Part shown: positions 51,397 to 61,127 of the stretch, piece by piece
Layout: the number at the start of each line of letters is the position of its first letter
How positions within the stretch are numbered: position 1 is the first letter of the stretch
Source: Arion vulgaris
Lineage: Eukaryota > Mollusca > Gastropoda > Stylommatophora > Arionidae
DNA length: 64,000 nucleotides
NCBI GenBank assembly: GCA_020796225.1
Contig: CM036758.1
Location: 66,911,274 to 66,975,273 of the forward strand
Direction of reading: 5' to 3'
The notes under the pieces: model-generated
The model's input: only the letters and a program-made list of their open reading frames with translations
Told to the model about the DNA's origin: nothing
Databases searched by the model: none
Program-made: the position numbers and the translations under genes

Positions 51397-52008
51397 CACT
51401 GGTTCTTAAACTTATTGGCACACTTGAAGACTTACAAAACATTTTAGGCGCACTATACTCAATCAATTAAGTGATATACCTACCAGCGTAGGAAATCATG
51501 TCACGCCACAACTCTCTCTCACTTTCTCTCTCTCTCTCTCTCTCTCTCTGCTTGGTGCATGTAATCAGTTATGATGTCGAACCTTGATGTCAGTCCATCC
51601 AACATCTTCTCCCTCTGTTTTCCATGATCTGTTCTTCCCTGAATTTTACCTGTTGTCCCCAAATGTTCTAAACCTTCTCTTCGCATTATATGCCTGGAAG
51701 AACCTTGCTTATCGGATTCTTATTCTTTTGATAAGGTTTCTCTGTGTGCAGGTCTGATTTAAAACCTGATTTGCACTTTACACAAAATCTTAATAAATAA
51801 TATGCAAAAAGCAAAGAAATACAGAAATAATTGGAAAATGCTTATACCTTTATTCATCATTTAATTTCTACCTTTGAGAATCATGGACTGATGTGTCTTG
51901 GCGATTGTTTACCCTGGTGCCCGCTGGCATTGCGTTGCCGACTACTGATCTGGGACTTCCTAAGGCACACCTAGGAGTGTTATTAGACACACACTTTGGG
52001 AACCACTG
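51397..52008. mobile_element. hAT-Charlie-like non-autonomous element, ~612 bp
   Basis: Inverted ends CACTGGTTCTTAAACTTATT and CAGTGGTTCCCAAAGTGTGT. Flanking octamers ctatacgg (51389-51396) and gtatgcgg (52009-52016) agree at 6 of 8. It contains a (TC)n tract and a LINE fragment, and has no transposase motif. Confidence 0.7.
51560..51720 (-). pseudogene. LINE 3' fragment inside the hAT-like element
   Basis: Minus strand resembles RRGGLEH..TTGKI.GR.D..RQREK.LD.LTS of 55105-55210 (+). Confidence 0.6.
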
Positions 52009-52179
52009 GTATGCGGACTTGTGCAAGAGAATGCATTAGAAACCAATACAGTTGACGGTTGATAAGAGAAATTTGGGAAAGATAAGACATACACTCTAAA
52101 GAAATAATACACAAGATAGTTAGATATGTACCTGCTGAATGAACAATCCATCTTCCATGAAATTGAGTTCGATATTTCT

Positions 52180-52425
52180 TGTTTCTTCTTCTCTTCTTCT
52201 TCTTCGAACGTTCCATATCCACCACGTATTATCCACTCTTTGTTATTTCTATGTGATCCGAGCCTAAGAGCGATTGCATGTTGTGCCAGTTATGCGCCTA
52301 CAAGTAGGCCAGAACATCCAATTTCTGCGACGTTTTTATTTACTAGGTAACTTCCTAGGCCCTACCTCAGTCTTGTAGGTTGCAGTGTTACTATTCTTTG
52401 CTCCCATTGAGGCCCGGAAGCTTCT
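52180..52425 (-). mobile_element. SINE family A copy
   Basis: cttcttcgaacgttccatat, gtgatccgagcctaagagcg, gcctacaagtaggccagaac, then a deletion of the tcttacgacatg core (cctacctcagtcttgtaggt). Confidence 0.88.
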
Positions 52426-52434
52426 TCAGTAAAG

Positions 52435-52530
52435 TGTGTTTCAGGGTTGTCTTATGGAGTACTTTATTTCTTGAACCCTTTCCTCCCACTTCGATGCCTG
52501 CTTTGTGATTCAACTGTAGGGGATATATCG
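52435..52530 (-). pseudogene. LINE 3' fragment
   Basis: tgtttcagggttgtcttat, ttgaaccctttcctcccac, ttcgatgcctgctttg is the reverse complement of the motif order at 40630-40690. Confidence 0.6.
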
Positions 52531-52614
52531 TAATTTGAAAATAGAATTATTGTTTATTTTATCTACTGGTCATATTGCATTGCCTTTACAGAATATCGCT
52601 CTAATCACAAACTA

Positions 52615-52875
52615 CATCGCCCGTGTTTTGCCGGGCTCGCGTGGAGAACAAAGAATATTAGCACTGTGGCCTACAAGGCATGTCGTAAGAGGCGGCTGAA
52701 GTAGGGACTAGGAAGCTACCCAGTAAATAAAAAAGCGTCGCAGAAATCGGATGTACTGTCCTACTTGTTGGCGCATAACTGACACAGTATACAGTCACTC
52801 TTAGGCTCAGATCACAATCACAAAGAGTGATTAACATGTGGTCAATATAGAACGTTCGATGAAGAAGAAGAAGAC
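52615..52875 (+). mobile_element. SINE family A, near full length
   Basis: cgtgttttgccgggctcgcg, gaacaaagaatattagcact, gtcgtaagaggcggctgaag, cgtcgcagaaatcggatgta, aggctcagatcacaatcac, gtggtcaatatagaacgttc, gaagaagaagaag. Reference copy for family A. Confidence 0.9.
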
Positions 52876-52884
52876 AAACTGCCT

Positions 52885-53290
52885 GAAGAATTCTCGATTT
52901 GAAAACAAGTTCTCCCATCTCCCCAAACGCTATGCTCAAGATTTATTTCATGTTCTGTTACCACCGTCGTCTTGATCGTCCTCTGCCTCGTCTCACAGGA
53001 ACCATGACCTCCATTAATATTCTCCGCAAAGCAATGTGAGCAAAATATTTCAGTTTTCATGACATAATGTTGTTTGTAATGCAATATTTCTTGACATAAT
53101 GTTGTTTGTAATGCAATGTTTCTTGACATGATGTTGTTTGTAATGCAATGTTTCTTGACATGATGTTGTTTGTAATGCAATGTTTCTTGAGGTCTTGTAA
53201 GATGTCCATAATTTTCCACTTTCCATAGCGTTTTAAGAATTTTTTTTCTTTCTGTAGCACTTTGTTTCAAAATATTCAATTGCGTCCGTT
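52885..53290 (-). pseudogene. LINE 3' region containing a 32-bp tandem repeat
   Basis: Minus strand 53060-52930: LKYFAHIALRRILMEVMVPV, RRGRGRSRRRW. The 53055-53190 part is the tandem array. Upstream, ILKQSATERKKILKTLWKVE continues the LINE. Confidence 0.65.
53058..53190. repeat. 32-bp tandem repeat, four copies
   Basis: acataatgttgtttgtaatg plus caatgtttcttg. Confidence 0.95.
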
Positions 53291-53494
53291 AATGCCTGTG
53301 CTATGGTCCATATAACTTATCCATATCCATTGTGTTCTTGTGTTATTTTCCATAACTTATATCCATATGTTGCCAGAGAAAGAAATGCGTGAGCTGAGAA
53401 TGTTGTATCCATGGAACTACAAGCCTTCAAAGATCGCTAACATCGCATTGACTGTGTTTCTATTCTTTAAAGAATAAGGTCTTAACGTTCTAAA

Positions 53495-53665
53495 GGCGAA
53501 GGTTGGATTTCATTGCAACGGATTTCTCAATATGGATCCGTCCTTTTTTGCAGAAATGGCAAGTCACCTGCCGAGAGTATTGAGCAAAGTACGAAATCTG
53601 TAGTCCGCTACGGAGAAATGCACGTGTAAATTGAGTGACGAGATCCGGTTTCGAATCCAGAACTT
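53495..53665 (-). mobile_element. SINE family C, 5'-part degraded
   Basis: tttcattgcaacggatttct, aatggcaagtcacctgccga, gagtattgagcaaagtacga, gtttcgaatccagaacttc. Confidence 0.75.
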
Positions 53666-53674
53666 CAGGAAAAA

Positions 53675-53910
53675 AAATAGTTTAAAGTTTCATTGCACCG
53701 GGTTTTAGTCCATATATCTAGGTCTCTCGCGGCAGAAATAACACGCCACCTGCCGAGAGTATTGTACAAAGCACGATCTCTGTAGCTTTGGTAATAATCC
53801 TAGTGGTATCTGGAAAAAATGCAATCGCAAACAGAATGGCGTGGTCTAGATTCAAACCCATGACCTTCAGATCGCAAGGCAAGGACTTAATAACTTAATA
53901 GAGACAATAA
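53675..53910 (-). mobile_element. SINE family C, near full length
   Basis: Minus strand: box A region at ~53890, atgggtttgaatctagacca (box B), then ataccactaggattattacc, agctacagagatcgtgcttt, ctctcggcaggtggcgtgtt, ggtgcaatgaaac. It lies next to another C copy in the same orientation. Confidence 0.88.
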
Positions 53911-54027
53911 AAGTAATAATATATGACATTTAAATACTGTGTAATATTATGTCTCCACGAAACTAGCAAGCCTTACATAGTTGTAACGTTATATTAACTA
54001 TGTTTTTGTTAATTCTGTATTCTCCAG

Positions 54028-54138
54028 GAAAACGAAGGATCTGTGACATGGGTACTTATTGTCAGTGTCACATTTGCTTGTCTGGGCAACTCGTTTCTAT
54101 ATGGCTACCAGATTGGTGTGGTTAACCAGCCGGCTAAT
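54028..54138 (+). CDS. SLC2A: SLC2A/GLUT sugar transporter, exon encoding TM1
   Basis: 37 codons between acceptor ttaattctgtattctccag and donor gtgagt, phase 0 at both ends. The peptide includes TWVLIVSVTFACLGNSFLYG followed by YQIGVVNQPAN. The G.S..YGY..GVVN.P pattern is the TM1 signature of facilitated hexose transporters, so the protein should sit in the plasma membrane and move sugars down their gradient. An upstream exon with the start codon is expected but was not found between 45000 and 54028. Its specific substrate cannot be told from this part. Codon use and clean splice sites set it apart from the transposon relics around it. Confidence 0.9.
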
Positions 54139-54552
54139 GTGAGTTTCACTCCGTATTTTTTTTAACCTCTGGACGCACTTATTTTGCAATGTATACTAAA
54201 TTAGTCAGTATATTAGCTTTTTGTCATCTTAGAAAATACTACGAGCCGATGTATCGGCTCAGAATAACAAAGGGTTAATATATCAGTCAATTTTATTGTT
54301 TGTCTTTTTCATTACTCTTTTCAGCCTTCATTTTAAAAAAACTTTTGTTCTGTTCAACAAGAGATGATTCAACAAACGATATTCTAACCATCTTTGTGTA
54401 TGCATTTCTGTTGCTTATTATACAATTTGTAAAACTATCACACTTATTGTTATGCTTTGCTTCGCCCATGAAAGTGTGACCAATTTGGGGATTACCATAT
54501 CTTGTTTGCAGCACGGAAAAATGTAACAAAAACTATTCCCTGGTGGCGTGTA

Positions 54553-54833
54553 AGTAAGTAAAGGTAAAGGAACCCTTTCATACCTCGTGGTATATAGGTC
54601 AATACAGTGTTAGACATATATTTTTCATTGACTGTCGGCACACGATGGGTGATGTGGTCAGCATCACACCGGCCGCCTTTACTTTCCCAGAGCATGTCTG
54701 GTACCCAGTTGAGGCTGGGTCGACCTGAGAGCCGTCGCGGTCGGGAAAAATTCCACGCGAGCTGCGGGAGTTGAGCCCAGACCACCAGCCTTGAGAAGCG
54801 AGTTCACTAACAACTACGCTACCGCGCTCTCAC
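54553..54833 (-). mobile_element. SINE family D, full length with 11-bp TSD
   Basis: Flanked by ggtggcgtgta on both sides (54542-54552, 54834-54844). Minus strand: head gcgcggtagcgtagttgtta (box A) and ctgggctcaactcccg (box B), body aggtcgacccagcctcaactg, cacatcacccatcgtgtgcc, taccacgaggtatgaaaggg, tail ctttacttacttac. 281 bp. Reference copy for the family. Confidence 0.95.
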
Positions 54834-54954
54834 GGTGGCGTGTACTGGATGTTTTTGACTTTAAGAAAACTCTAACACTGCATTTGATTATGTTCACTTT
54901 TAAAATAAACTGTCTCATCTTTGATAGTATTCAAAATAGAATGGTTTTAGTATG

Positions 54955-55325
54955 CCGGCCACAGAGATGTGGTTTTACAGAAGAATGATGAGAATCCCAT
55001 GGACTGCTAAAATGACTATTGTTAAGGTGCTGAATGAGGTCGAAACAGAGAGAAAGCTTATCATCAATATAAGAAATAGGCAGTCATCATTATTTGCGGA
55101 CATGTTATGAGAAGGGGAGGTTTAGAACATAATGTGACAACCGGTAAAATCGAGGGTAGACGAGACAGAAGAAGACAGAGAGAGAAAATTTTGGACAGCC
55201 TGACTTCATGGCATGAAAGAGCGTCAACAGCTAAGATAGCGAACACCAGGGCCAGAGATTTGTGGAGATCCATGATCGTCTACGCCAGTCGGCACCTGAT
55301 GGTGATGATGGTTGTGATTAGTTTT
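54955..55325 (+). pseudogene. LINE 3' end
   Basis: WFYRRMMRIPWTAKMTIVKV, ETERKLIINIRNRQ, MRRGGLEHNVTTGKIEGRRD, RRQREKILDSLTSWHERAST, ARDLWRSMIVYASRHLMVMM, with tail gatggtgatgatgg. Two frame breaks. Confidence 0.88.
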
Positions 55326-55419
55326 CCTCTTTTCTATCGTAGAACCACAGATCTGCACTGCTGGTTCTGTTCTTCAAATTTTCCTTGGTGAACGTAAAGC
55401 TCATTTTAGGTGTGAAAGT

Positions 55420-55850
55420 CTTCATCACAATTTTATTGATATACAGAAGAGCAGGAAGAGAATACAACGGATAACTAAACATAGGAAGACTTGGCATAAC
55501 TTAGTTGAGGACATATCCCTCAATAGGGGTTAAAAAACATAGGAGATAGAAGAAAGAGAGAGACAGATCAAGACACAGAAAAAAAGTATCAATTTAAAAT
55601 AGAAACTGTCATCATTTTTGGGACCTGTAATGAGAAATGGAGGCTTACAGCACTTTATGACAACCAGTAGAGTTAATGGTAGTCGAGAAGTAGGATTAGA
55701 GAAAAGAGAACAGGTTGGATGTTGGCTTCATGGCACAAAAATGTGTTAAAATCAAAACTGATAGTCAGCACTAAGAACACACGTTGTTGAAGATCCATGA
55801 TCGCCAACGTCAACCGATATGGCACATAATGATGATGATAATGATGACTT
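55420..55850 (+). pseudogene. LINE 3' end, second copy of the same subfamily
   Basis: gtcatcatttttgggacctgtaatgagaaatggaggcttacagc aligns with 55085-55125, then gaacaggttggatgttggct, and tail atgatgatgataatgatg. More decayed than 54955-55325. Confidence 0.75.
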
Positions 55851-55974
55851 AATAAACTTGATCAATCTGAGTTGTTTTCGATTTTGTATGAGACATAATA
55901 TTACTTAGTAAAGATACGACTTAACTTTCTCACCTGTCATACAGCATGTCTTCAGGACCGTTCCGTGATATGAT

Positions 55975-56130
55975 ACAGAGAAGCAGCCGCATCAGGCGGC
56001 ACCATGAGGAGGGCGGCACAAGCAGCAACATCAAAATTACAATTGAAGCTTATTTTATGGAAACAATATTTTTAAGGGGCGGCATTTCGAAGACTTGCAT
56101 CATACTGAGAAAATATACCGCACGGCCCTG
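55975..56130. repeat. Dispersed repeat shared with 14810-14930
   Basis: ccgcatcaggcggcacc and ggggcggcatttcgaagactt: inverted relative of the 14.8-kb copy. Confidence 0.55.
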
Positions 56131-56214
56131 CATGTATGCAAATGATCTTAAGCTTATTCTGGCCAGATCTATCTCCAGCCAAGAAATATACAGTGTCTTC
56201 TTCTACATCTTTCA

Positions 56215-56550
56215 ACTCCCAACGGAACACAGGTCTTCAACAAACTTCTTCCAGCTCTTCCTCTCTCCTGCCATCCCTTCCAATTCTTTTCTTGTTTTAC
56301 CTATCCTTTTAATATCAGCCTCCAGCTATCTTCTCCAGGTCTGTCTAGGCCTTCCCCTACTCCTCTTTCCCTGCGGTTTCCAAAACAGTGTCAGTTTTGC
56401 AATGCTTAATGTCGGCCTTCTAAATGTGGGTCCTATCCATCGTCACTGTCTCTTCCTTCGCTTTTCTTTCACTGGTATCTGCTTAGTTCTTTCTCTGAGC
56501 TTCTCGTTCATACTCTTATCATATCATCATGTAGAAATACACAGTGTCGG
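56215..56550 (-). pseudogene. LINE 3' end (uninterrupted paralogue of 8741-9105)
   Basis: RWIGPTFRRPTLSIAKLTLF, GKRSRGRPRQTWRR stop LEADIKRIG, EGMAGERKSWKKFVEDLCSV, GS stop. Serves as the empty site for SINE S1 copy 1. Confidence 0.88.
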
Positions 56551-56566
56551 TAATGAATATTGACAC

Positions 56567-56716
56567 CATGCATGTGTCCTAAACGTGTAGAAGTCTATCT
56601 GTTTATGGGCCTACCAAACCAATGTGCAACGTATACACGTTCTTGGCAAAGATCAAACATATCACAAAGAGTGATTCAAATTGGTCGAAAGAACGAAGGC
56701 AAAGAAGAAGAAGAAT
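56567..56716 (+). mobile_element. SINE family B, 3' half
   Basis: catgtgtcctaaacgtgtag, aagtctatctgtttatgggc, caatgtgcaacgtatacacg, tcacaaagagtgattcaaat, ggcaaagaagaagaag. Confidence 0.85.
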
Positions 56717-56719
56717 ATT

Positions 56720-57365
56720 GACACTATCATCCAAAAGAGACGATGGAGATATATTTTTATCTGGTAGTAAAGCTGATGTATATATATATACCAGTTTTAC
56801 TACAAAGCATAGCATGGGATTTACATCTGGAATTTTTTTTCCGAACGTAACGGTTCTCAGCTTGAGCCAACTTCAATTTGCCATCCGAAAATAAGTTAGA
56901 AGTAAAGTTGGCCGCGTTGATGTTGACCATATCCTCCAGCGGACGACGTATAACAAAGAAAGATACTAGCATAACATCGTATTTACTTATATACCCCATG
57001 GTATGAAAACGGGTTCCTCCACTTTTTTATTTGTACAATTTATATTTCATTATATTTTACAGACACAAATTTCAAAGAAATTGATTTGTTTGCGGGATAT
57101 AAATAAAACGGTAAACTAAATTTGTCTCCTGTGTTTTGATAAGCAAATAAATTTTAATCCGATTTTCTAATTGATATTTCCGTTCACAAAAGAGCAGCTG
57201 TTTTCCACGCCGTTTACTGCTGCTCATGCTCAAAGGTCTAGTTTATTAGTTGACTGAGCAAGCTATGGAATATATATTTTAAAAAACTAAATTAACTTTT
57301 AACTCGTTAAAGAAAGCACGTAAAGAGTTAAAAAATTGTCGCAGTGACCCAAACATATCTGCATG
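56720..57365. other. No recognisable feature
   Basis: AT-rich intronic DNA. Confidence 0.4.
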
Positions 57366-57372
57366 AATATGC

Positions 57373-57626
57373 TGTCCGATGCTCTGTAGCTTAAGCGGTA
57401 GTGGACGTCTGTAGTTTAAGTGATAGTGAGCTCGATCATAACCCAAGGTAACCTGATTCAAACTCCGCGGCGGGCAAGTTTGGAAGCAAATTAGTTTCTT
57501 TGAATTTTTACGAACTGTAGAAATAGACCTCACCGTTCATAAAGCAATGGCAAACTGCTGAACGTATAAGTGGTGCCTAAAAAATCGACGACTCGTTTGC
57601 TGTTGTTGATGGCTACGTCCTGAAAA
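57373..57626 (+). mobile_element. SINE family T2, copy 2
   Basis: Head gctctgtagcttaagcggta (box A) with a 26-bp internal near-duplication ctgtagtttaagtgatagtg, box B ctgattcaaactccg, body gtttggaagcaaattag, ctcaccgttcataaagcaat, gacgactcgtttgctgttg. TSD gaatatgc (57365-57372, 57627-57634). Confidence 0.85.
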
Positions 57627-57634
57627 GAATATGC

Positions 57635-57740
57635 CACGATTCTCATTCAAAGAGGCATGAAGGGTTGGCGAAGACCATCATGGAAGGAGAGATCCTGGCA
57701 AAGAGAAGTGAAAGATCAAGGTGAAGATGGATTATTTCAC
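57635..57740 (+). pseudogene. LINE 3' fragment
   Basis: aagaccatcatggaaggaga and gatcctggcaaagagaagtg match the GLEKTIMEGGI..KRR segment of 49095-49555. Confidence 0.75.
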
Positions 57741-58009
57741 TTAAACCATAATGGTGTTTTCAACAGAAGAAATAATATTTCACAATATGAAGAAACTTGT
57801 ACAGACATATCTTGAAGCTTGTGGTGGATATTTCAAACATCTGCTATAATGAATATTTCATTTGTTCTTTCTAGTTTACCAAGAACAACAGTAGACCATA
57901 GCAGTAACTATTGTGACTTATTTCACTACTTTGTTTTGGCACATTTTTTAAGACGTCATGTATTACATTTTTCAAGTTGATCTACATCAGTTATCAGTTA
58001 TCAGTTATA

Positions 58010-58735
58010 TGAGGACTATCATCATAGCACTCCGGACATGTCCATAGGTGCTCCGATCTCTGCCTCAGCAAATCCAGCAGCGTCCAGCGCCCAACACGCC
58101 AGTTCGATGTTGATTAATCAATCTCTTTGCATATTTAGTATGTCGTTCTTTTCGGGCTGCACCAATATTGACACCCATCTCTTTCAATCTGGTCAGCAAG
58201 TGGGATTCACAACCCTGAAACTCCTCTGTTCGGAAAGACTCTCTCAATGCGTGAAGAATGTCACTTCGATCCATTGCAGCTCCCTCTGATATTGTAGCTA
58301 AGCCAGCCAATCTATCAGCTCGTTCATTGCCCCTAACTCCTGCATGCCCAGGGACAAAAATATAGGTGATTTCTTTGATCATTGTCTGTACCAGTACCTC
58401 CACACAGTTGCGTCTCACCATACCTGATTCGACTTTACGAATCATGCTCATGGAGTCACTGAGTATGAAAACACGAGAGTAATTGTGAGATGCCAACCAG
58501 TTCACCGCCTCCGTAACCGCCCGAATCTTCATTGTCAAGCTACTTGTGGTTGTTGCGTAGGCCCCACTGGCCTCTTTATTATTTTTCCCCTGAGGTGCTG
58601 AAAAGCCCACGCACAGCGTTGTTGGCGAATGACTGAACCATCGGTGTAAATAACCACATCTGTATCATTGATGATGTCATTCAAGAGAGCCTCCACCTCC
58701 ACGTTTAGCAGTGATAGATTATTTAGTTGATCTAC
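58010..58735 (-). pseudogene. I-like LINE fragment: RNase H domain and C-terminus
   Basis: Minus strand: ALLNDIINDTDVVIYTDGSV, GAYATTTSSLTMKIRAVTEA, FILSDSMSMIRKVESGMVRR, IFVPGHAGVRGNERADRLAG, LINQHRTGVLGAGRCW. The RNase H residues D (TDGS), E (here K/I in LTMKI, where E is expected), D (SDSM) and the H/D of PGH..V.GNE.AD can be traced. The missing E and a frameshift near 58610 say it is dead. Better kept than the same region of 1761-3626. Confidence 0.9.
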
Positions 58736-58784
58736 ATTTCATGTACTATATGTGAGATTTTACAACCCTGTCTATATTTTTTAT

Positions 58785-58925
58785 ATGTGCATCTGTATAT
58801 GTGCACCTGTATATGTGTACCTGTGTATGTGCACCTGTGTAGGTGCATCTGTATATGTGCATCTGTATATGTGCACCTGTATATGTGTACCTGTGTATGT
58901 GCACCTGTGTATGTACGTGCACTTA
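58785..58925. repeat. 14-bp tandem repeat
   Basis: tgtatatgtgcacc and variants, about ten units. Confidence 0.93.
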
Positions 58926-58929
58926 ATCT

Positions 58930-59330
58930 ATCTGACGTCCCAGATGCATCTAGCTATGTTTCTGAAAATGTCTTGTGTGCAATTATCTAGTTACCATCCC
59001 AGCTGTATCTAGCTATATCTCTGAAAATGTATTGTGCGCAATTATCTGGTTATCATTCCAGCTGTATCTAGTTATATCTCTGAAAATGTCGTGTGTGCAA
59101 TTGTCTGGTTACCGTTCCAGCTGCATCTAGCTTATCTCTGAAAATGTAGTGTGTGCAATTATCTAGTTACCGTCCCAGCTGTATCTAGCTATATCTCTGA
59201 AATTGCATTGTGCGCAATTGTCTGGTTATCATTCCAGCTGTATCTAGCTATATCTCTGAAAATTTAGTGTGTGCAATTATCTGGTTACCGTCCCAGTTGT
59301 ATCTAGCTATATCTGTAAAAAATGTCTACA
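58930..59330. repeat. ~58-bp minisatellite ending 28 bp before exon 2 of the window
   Basis: About seven units of gtgtgcaattatctggttac, cgtcccagctgtatctagct, atatctctgaaaat. Confidence 0.95.
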
Positions 59331-59358
59331 TTAAAAGTATTCTCTATTATCATTGTAG

Positions 59359-59531
59359 ATTATTCAAGAATTCTACAACAAAACCTTCTACGAACGCCGT
59401 GGAGGATCATGGGAGACAATTGTCAAGTACAGAACGTACCTTAAAGACCCTAACATCACAGACGCAGAAGCTGCTATTAAATATAACTTAGACTCCAACT
59501 GGAATGTGTCTACAGATTCAAATGTTGACAG
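59359..59531 (+). CDS. SLC2A: SLC2A/GLUT sugar transporter, exon encoding the first extracellular loop
   Basis: 173 nt between acceptor attatcattgtag and donor gtcaga, entering in phase 0 and leaving two bases (ag) that are completed by the c at 61128. It begins IIQEFYNKTFYERRGG, which parallels the VIEEFYNQTW stretch with the conserved glycosylation site in GLUT1. It then extends with DPNITDAEAAIKYNLDSNWN and VSTDSNVD. Sequons NKT, NIT and NVS are present. The loop is much longer than in vertebrate GLUTs. The exon follows directly on the TM1 exon. Confidence 0.9.
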
Positions 59532-59689
59532 GTCAGAACAAAGCTGAATAAAGTCACGTTGGATAAGATATTACACAATTTTCGTTAGTAATATCACTGT
59601 CATCTAGAGCTGTGTCAGCATGACTTAGAAAATTATAAATCAAAATAAATGTTCTTTTTCTTTCTCTGATATCAACCTGTTACTATCTT

Positions 59690-60850
59690 CAACTTTCATT
59701 ACTGTAGATACTCCACAACTTCATTACTGCTAGCACTATCTCTAACTTTTATTACTGCTAGCACTATCTTCACAACTTTATATTACTGCTGCACTATCTC
59801 ACAACTTTTATTACTGCTAGCACTATCTCAACTTTCATTACTGCGCATATCTCACAATTTTATATTACTGCTAGCACTATCTTCACAACTTTATATTACT
59901 GCTAGCACTATCTTCACAACTTTCTATTATGCTAGCACTATTTTCCCAACTTTCTATTACTGCTACACTATCTCCACAACTTTTATTACTGCTAGCACTA
60001 TCTTCACAACTTTATATTACTGCTAGCACTATCTTCACAACTTTCTATTACTGCTAGCACTATCTTCACAACTTTCTATTACTGCTAGCACTATCTCTAC
60101 AACTTTATATTACTGCTAGCACTATCTCCACAACTTTCATTTACTGCTAGTATTATCTCCACAACTTTCTAATACTGCTAGCACTATCTCTACAACTTTA
60201 TTACTCTAGCACTATCCACTTTCTTTACTTACATTCTCCACAACTTTCATTACTGCTAGTATTATCTCCACAACTTTCTAATACTGCTAGCATTATCTCC
60301 ACAACTTTATATTACTGCTAGCACTATCTCCACAACTTTCTATTACTGTTAACACTATCTCCACAACTTTTTATTACTGTTAACACTATCTCCACAACTT
60401 TCTATTACTGTTAACACTATCTCCACAACTTTCTATTACTACTAGCGCTATTTTTCACAACTTTATAGTACTGCTAGCACTATCTTCACAACTTTATGTT
60501 ACTGCTAGCACTATCTTCACAACTTTATGTTACTGCTAGTATTATCTCCACAACTTTATATTCCCGCTAGCACTATCTTCACAACTTTATAATACTGCCA
60601 ACACTATATTCACAACTTTCTATAACCGCTAGCACTATCTCCACAACTTTCTATTACTATCTCTGATATTCAATTCCGTTCCTGAGACTATATCCACAAC
60701 TTTTTATTACTACTAGCACTATCTTCACAACTTTCTATTACTACTAGCACTATCTACACAACTTTATGTTACTGCCAACACTATCTCCACAACTTTCTAT
60801 TACTGTTAGCACTATCTCTACAACTTTATATTACTATCTTTGATTTTCAA
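59690..60850. repeat. 31-bp intronic minisatellite
   Basis: About 37 units of cacaactttctattactgct plus agcactatctt. Broken stretches at 59780-59850, 60195-60240 and 60660-60690. Confidence 0.97.
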
Positions 60851-60924
60851 TTTTGCTACTGTTGCAAGCGTAATATACAAAGAAATACATTGTGTATTTT
60901 TACAATTAAAATGAGTTTATTTTC

Positions 60925-61040
60925 TCTATTTACAGTAGTTTTATATTTTGTTGTGATATTTTATATTTTGTTGGGATATTTTATATTATGTTGTGATGTT
61001 TTACATATTATGTTGTGATGTTTTATATATTATGTTGCAC
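60925..61040. repeat. ~20-bp tandem repeat
   Basis: gttgtgatattttatattt units, five copies. Confidence 0.85.
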
Positions 61041-61127
61041 ATACATATGTGTTCTACTTACTGAACTCTCATGTGTCCAACATATTCTGAGCATACTTAA
61101 TATGTCAATTATTTTGTCTATGACCAG

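Larger units (their letters stand above)
54139..59358 (+). other. Intron of the SLC2A gene, 5.2 kb
   Basis: GT-AG intron (gtgagt ... cattgtag) packed with insertions: SINE D, T2 and B copies, LINE ends on both strands and two minisatellites. Coding is silent throughout. Confidence 0.85.
59532..61127 (+). other. Intron of the SLC2A gene, 1.6 kb
   Basis: GT-AG intron (gtcaga ... tatgaccag), three quarters of which is a 31-bp minisatellite. Confidence 0.85.

Noticed and set aside
54028..54138. Exon as a bacterial-type MFS pseudogene or contamination
   Set aside because: Canonical splice sites and phase agreement with two further exons argue for a genuine intron-containing animal gene.
55946..56563. 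205-codon plus-strand frame
   Set aside because: Crosses a dispersed repeat and the antisense of a LINE end whose minus-strand reading has clear GRPR..W motifs.
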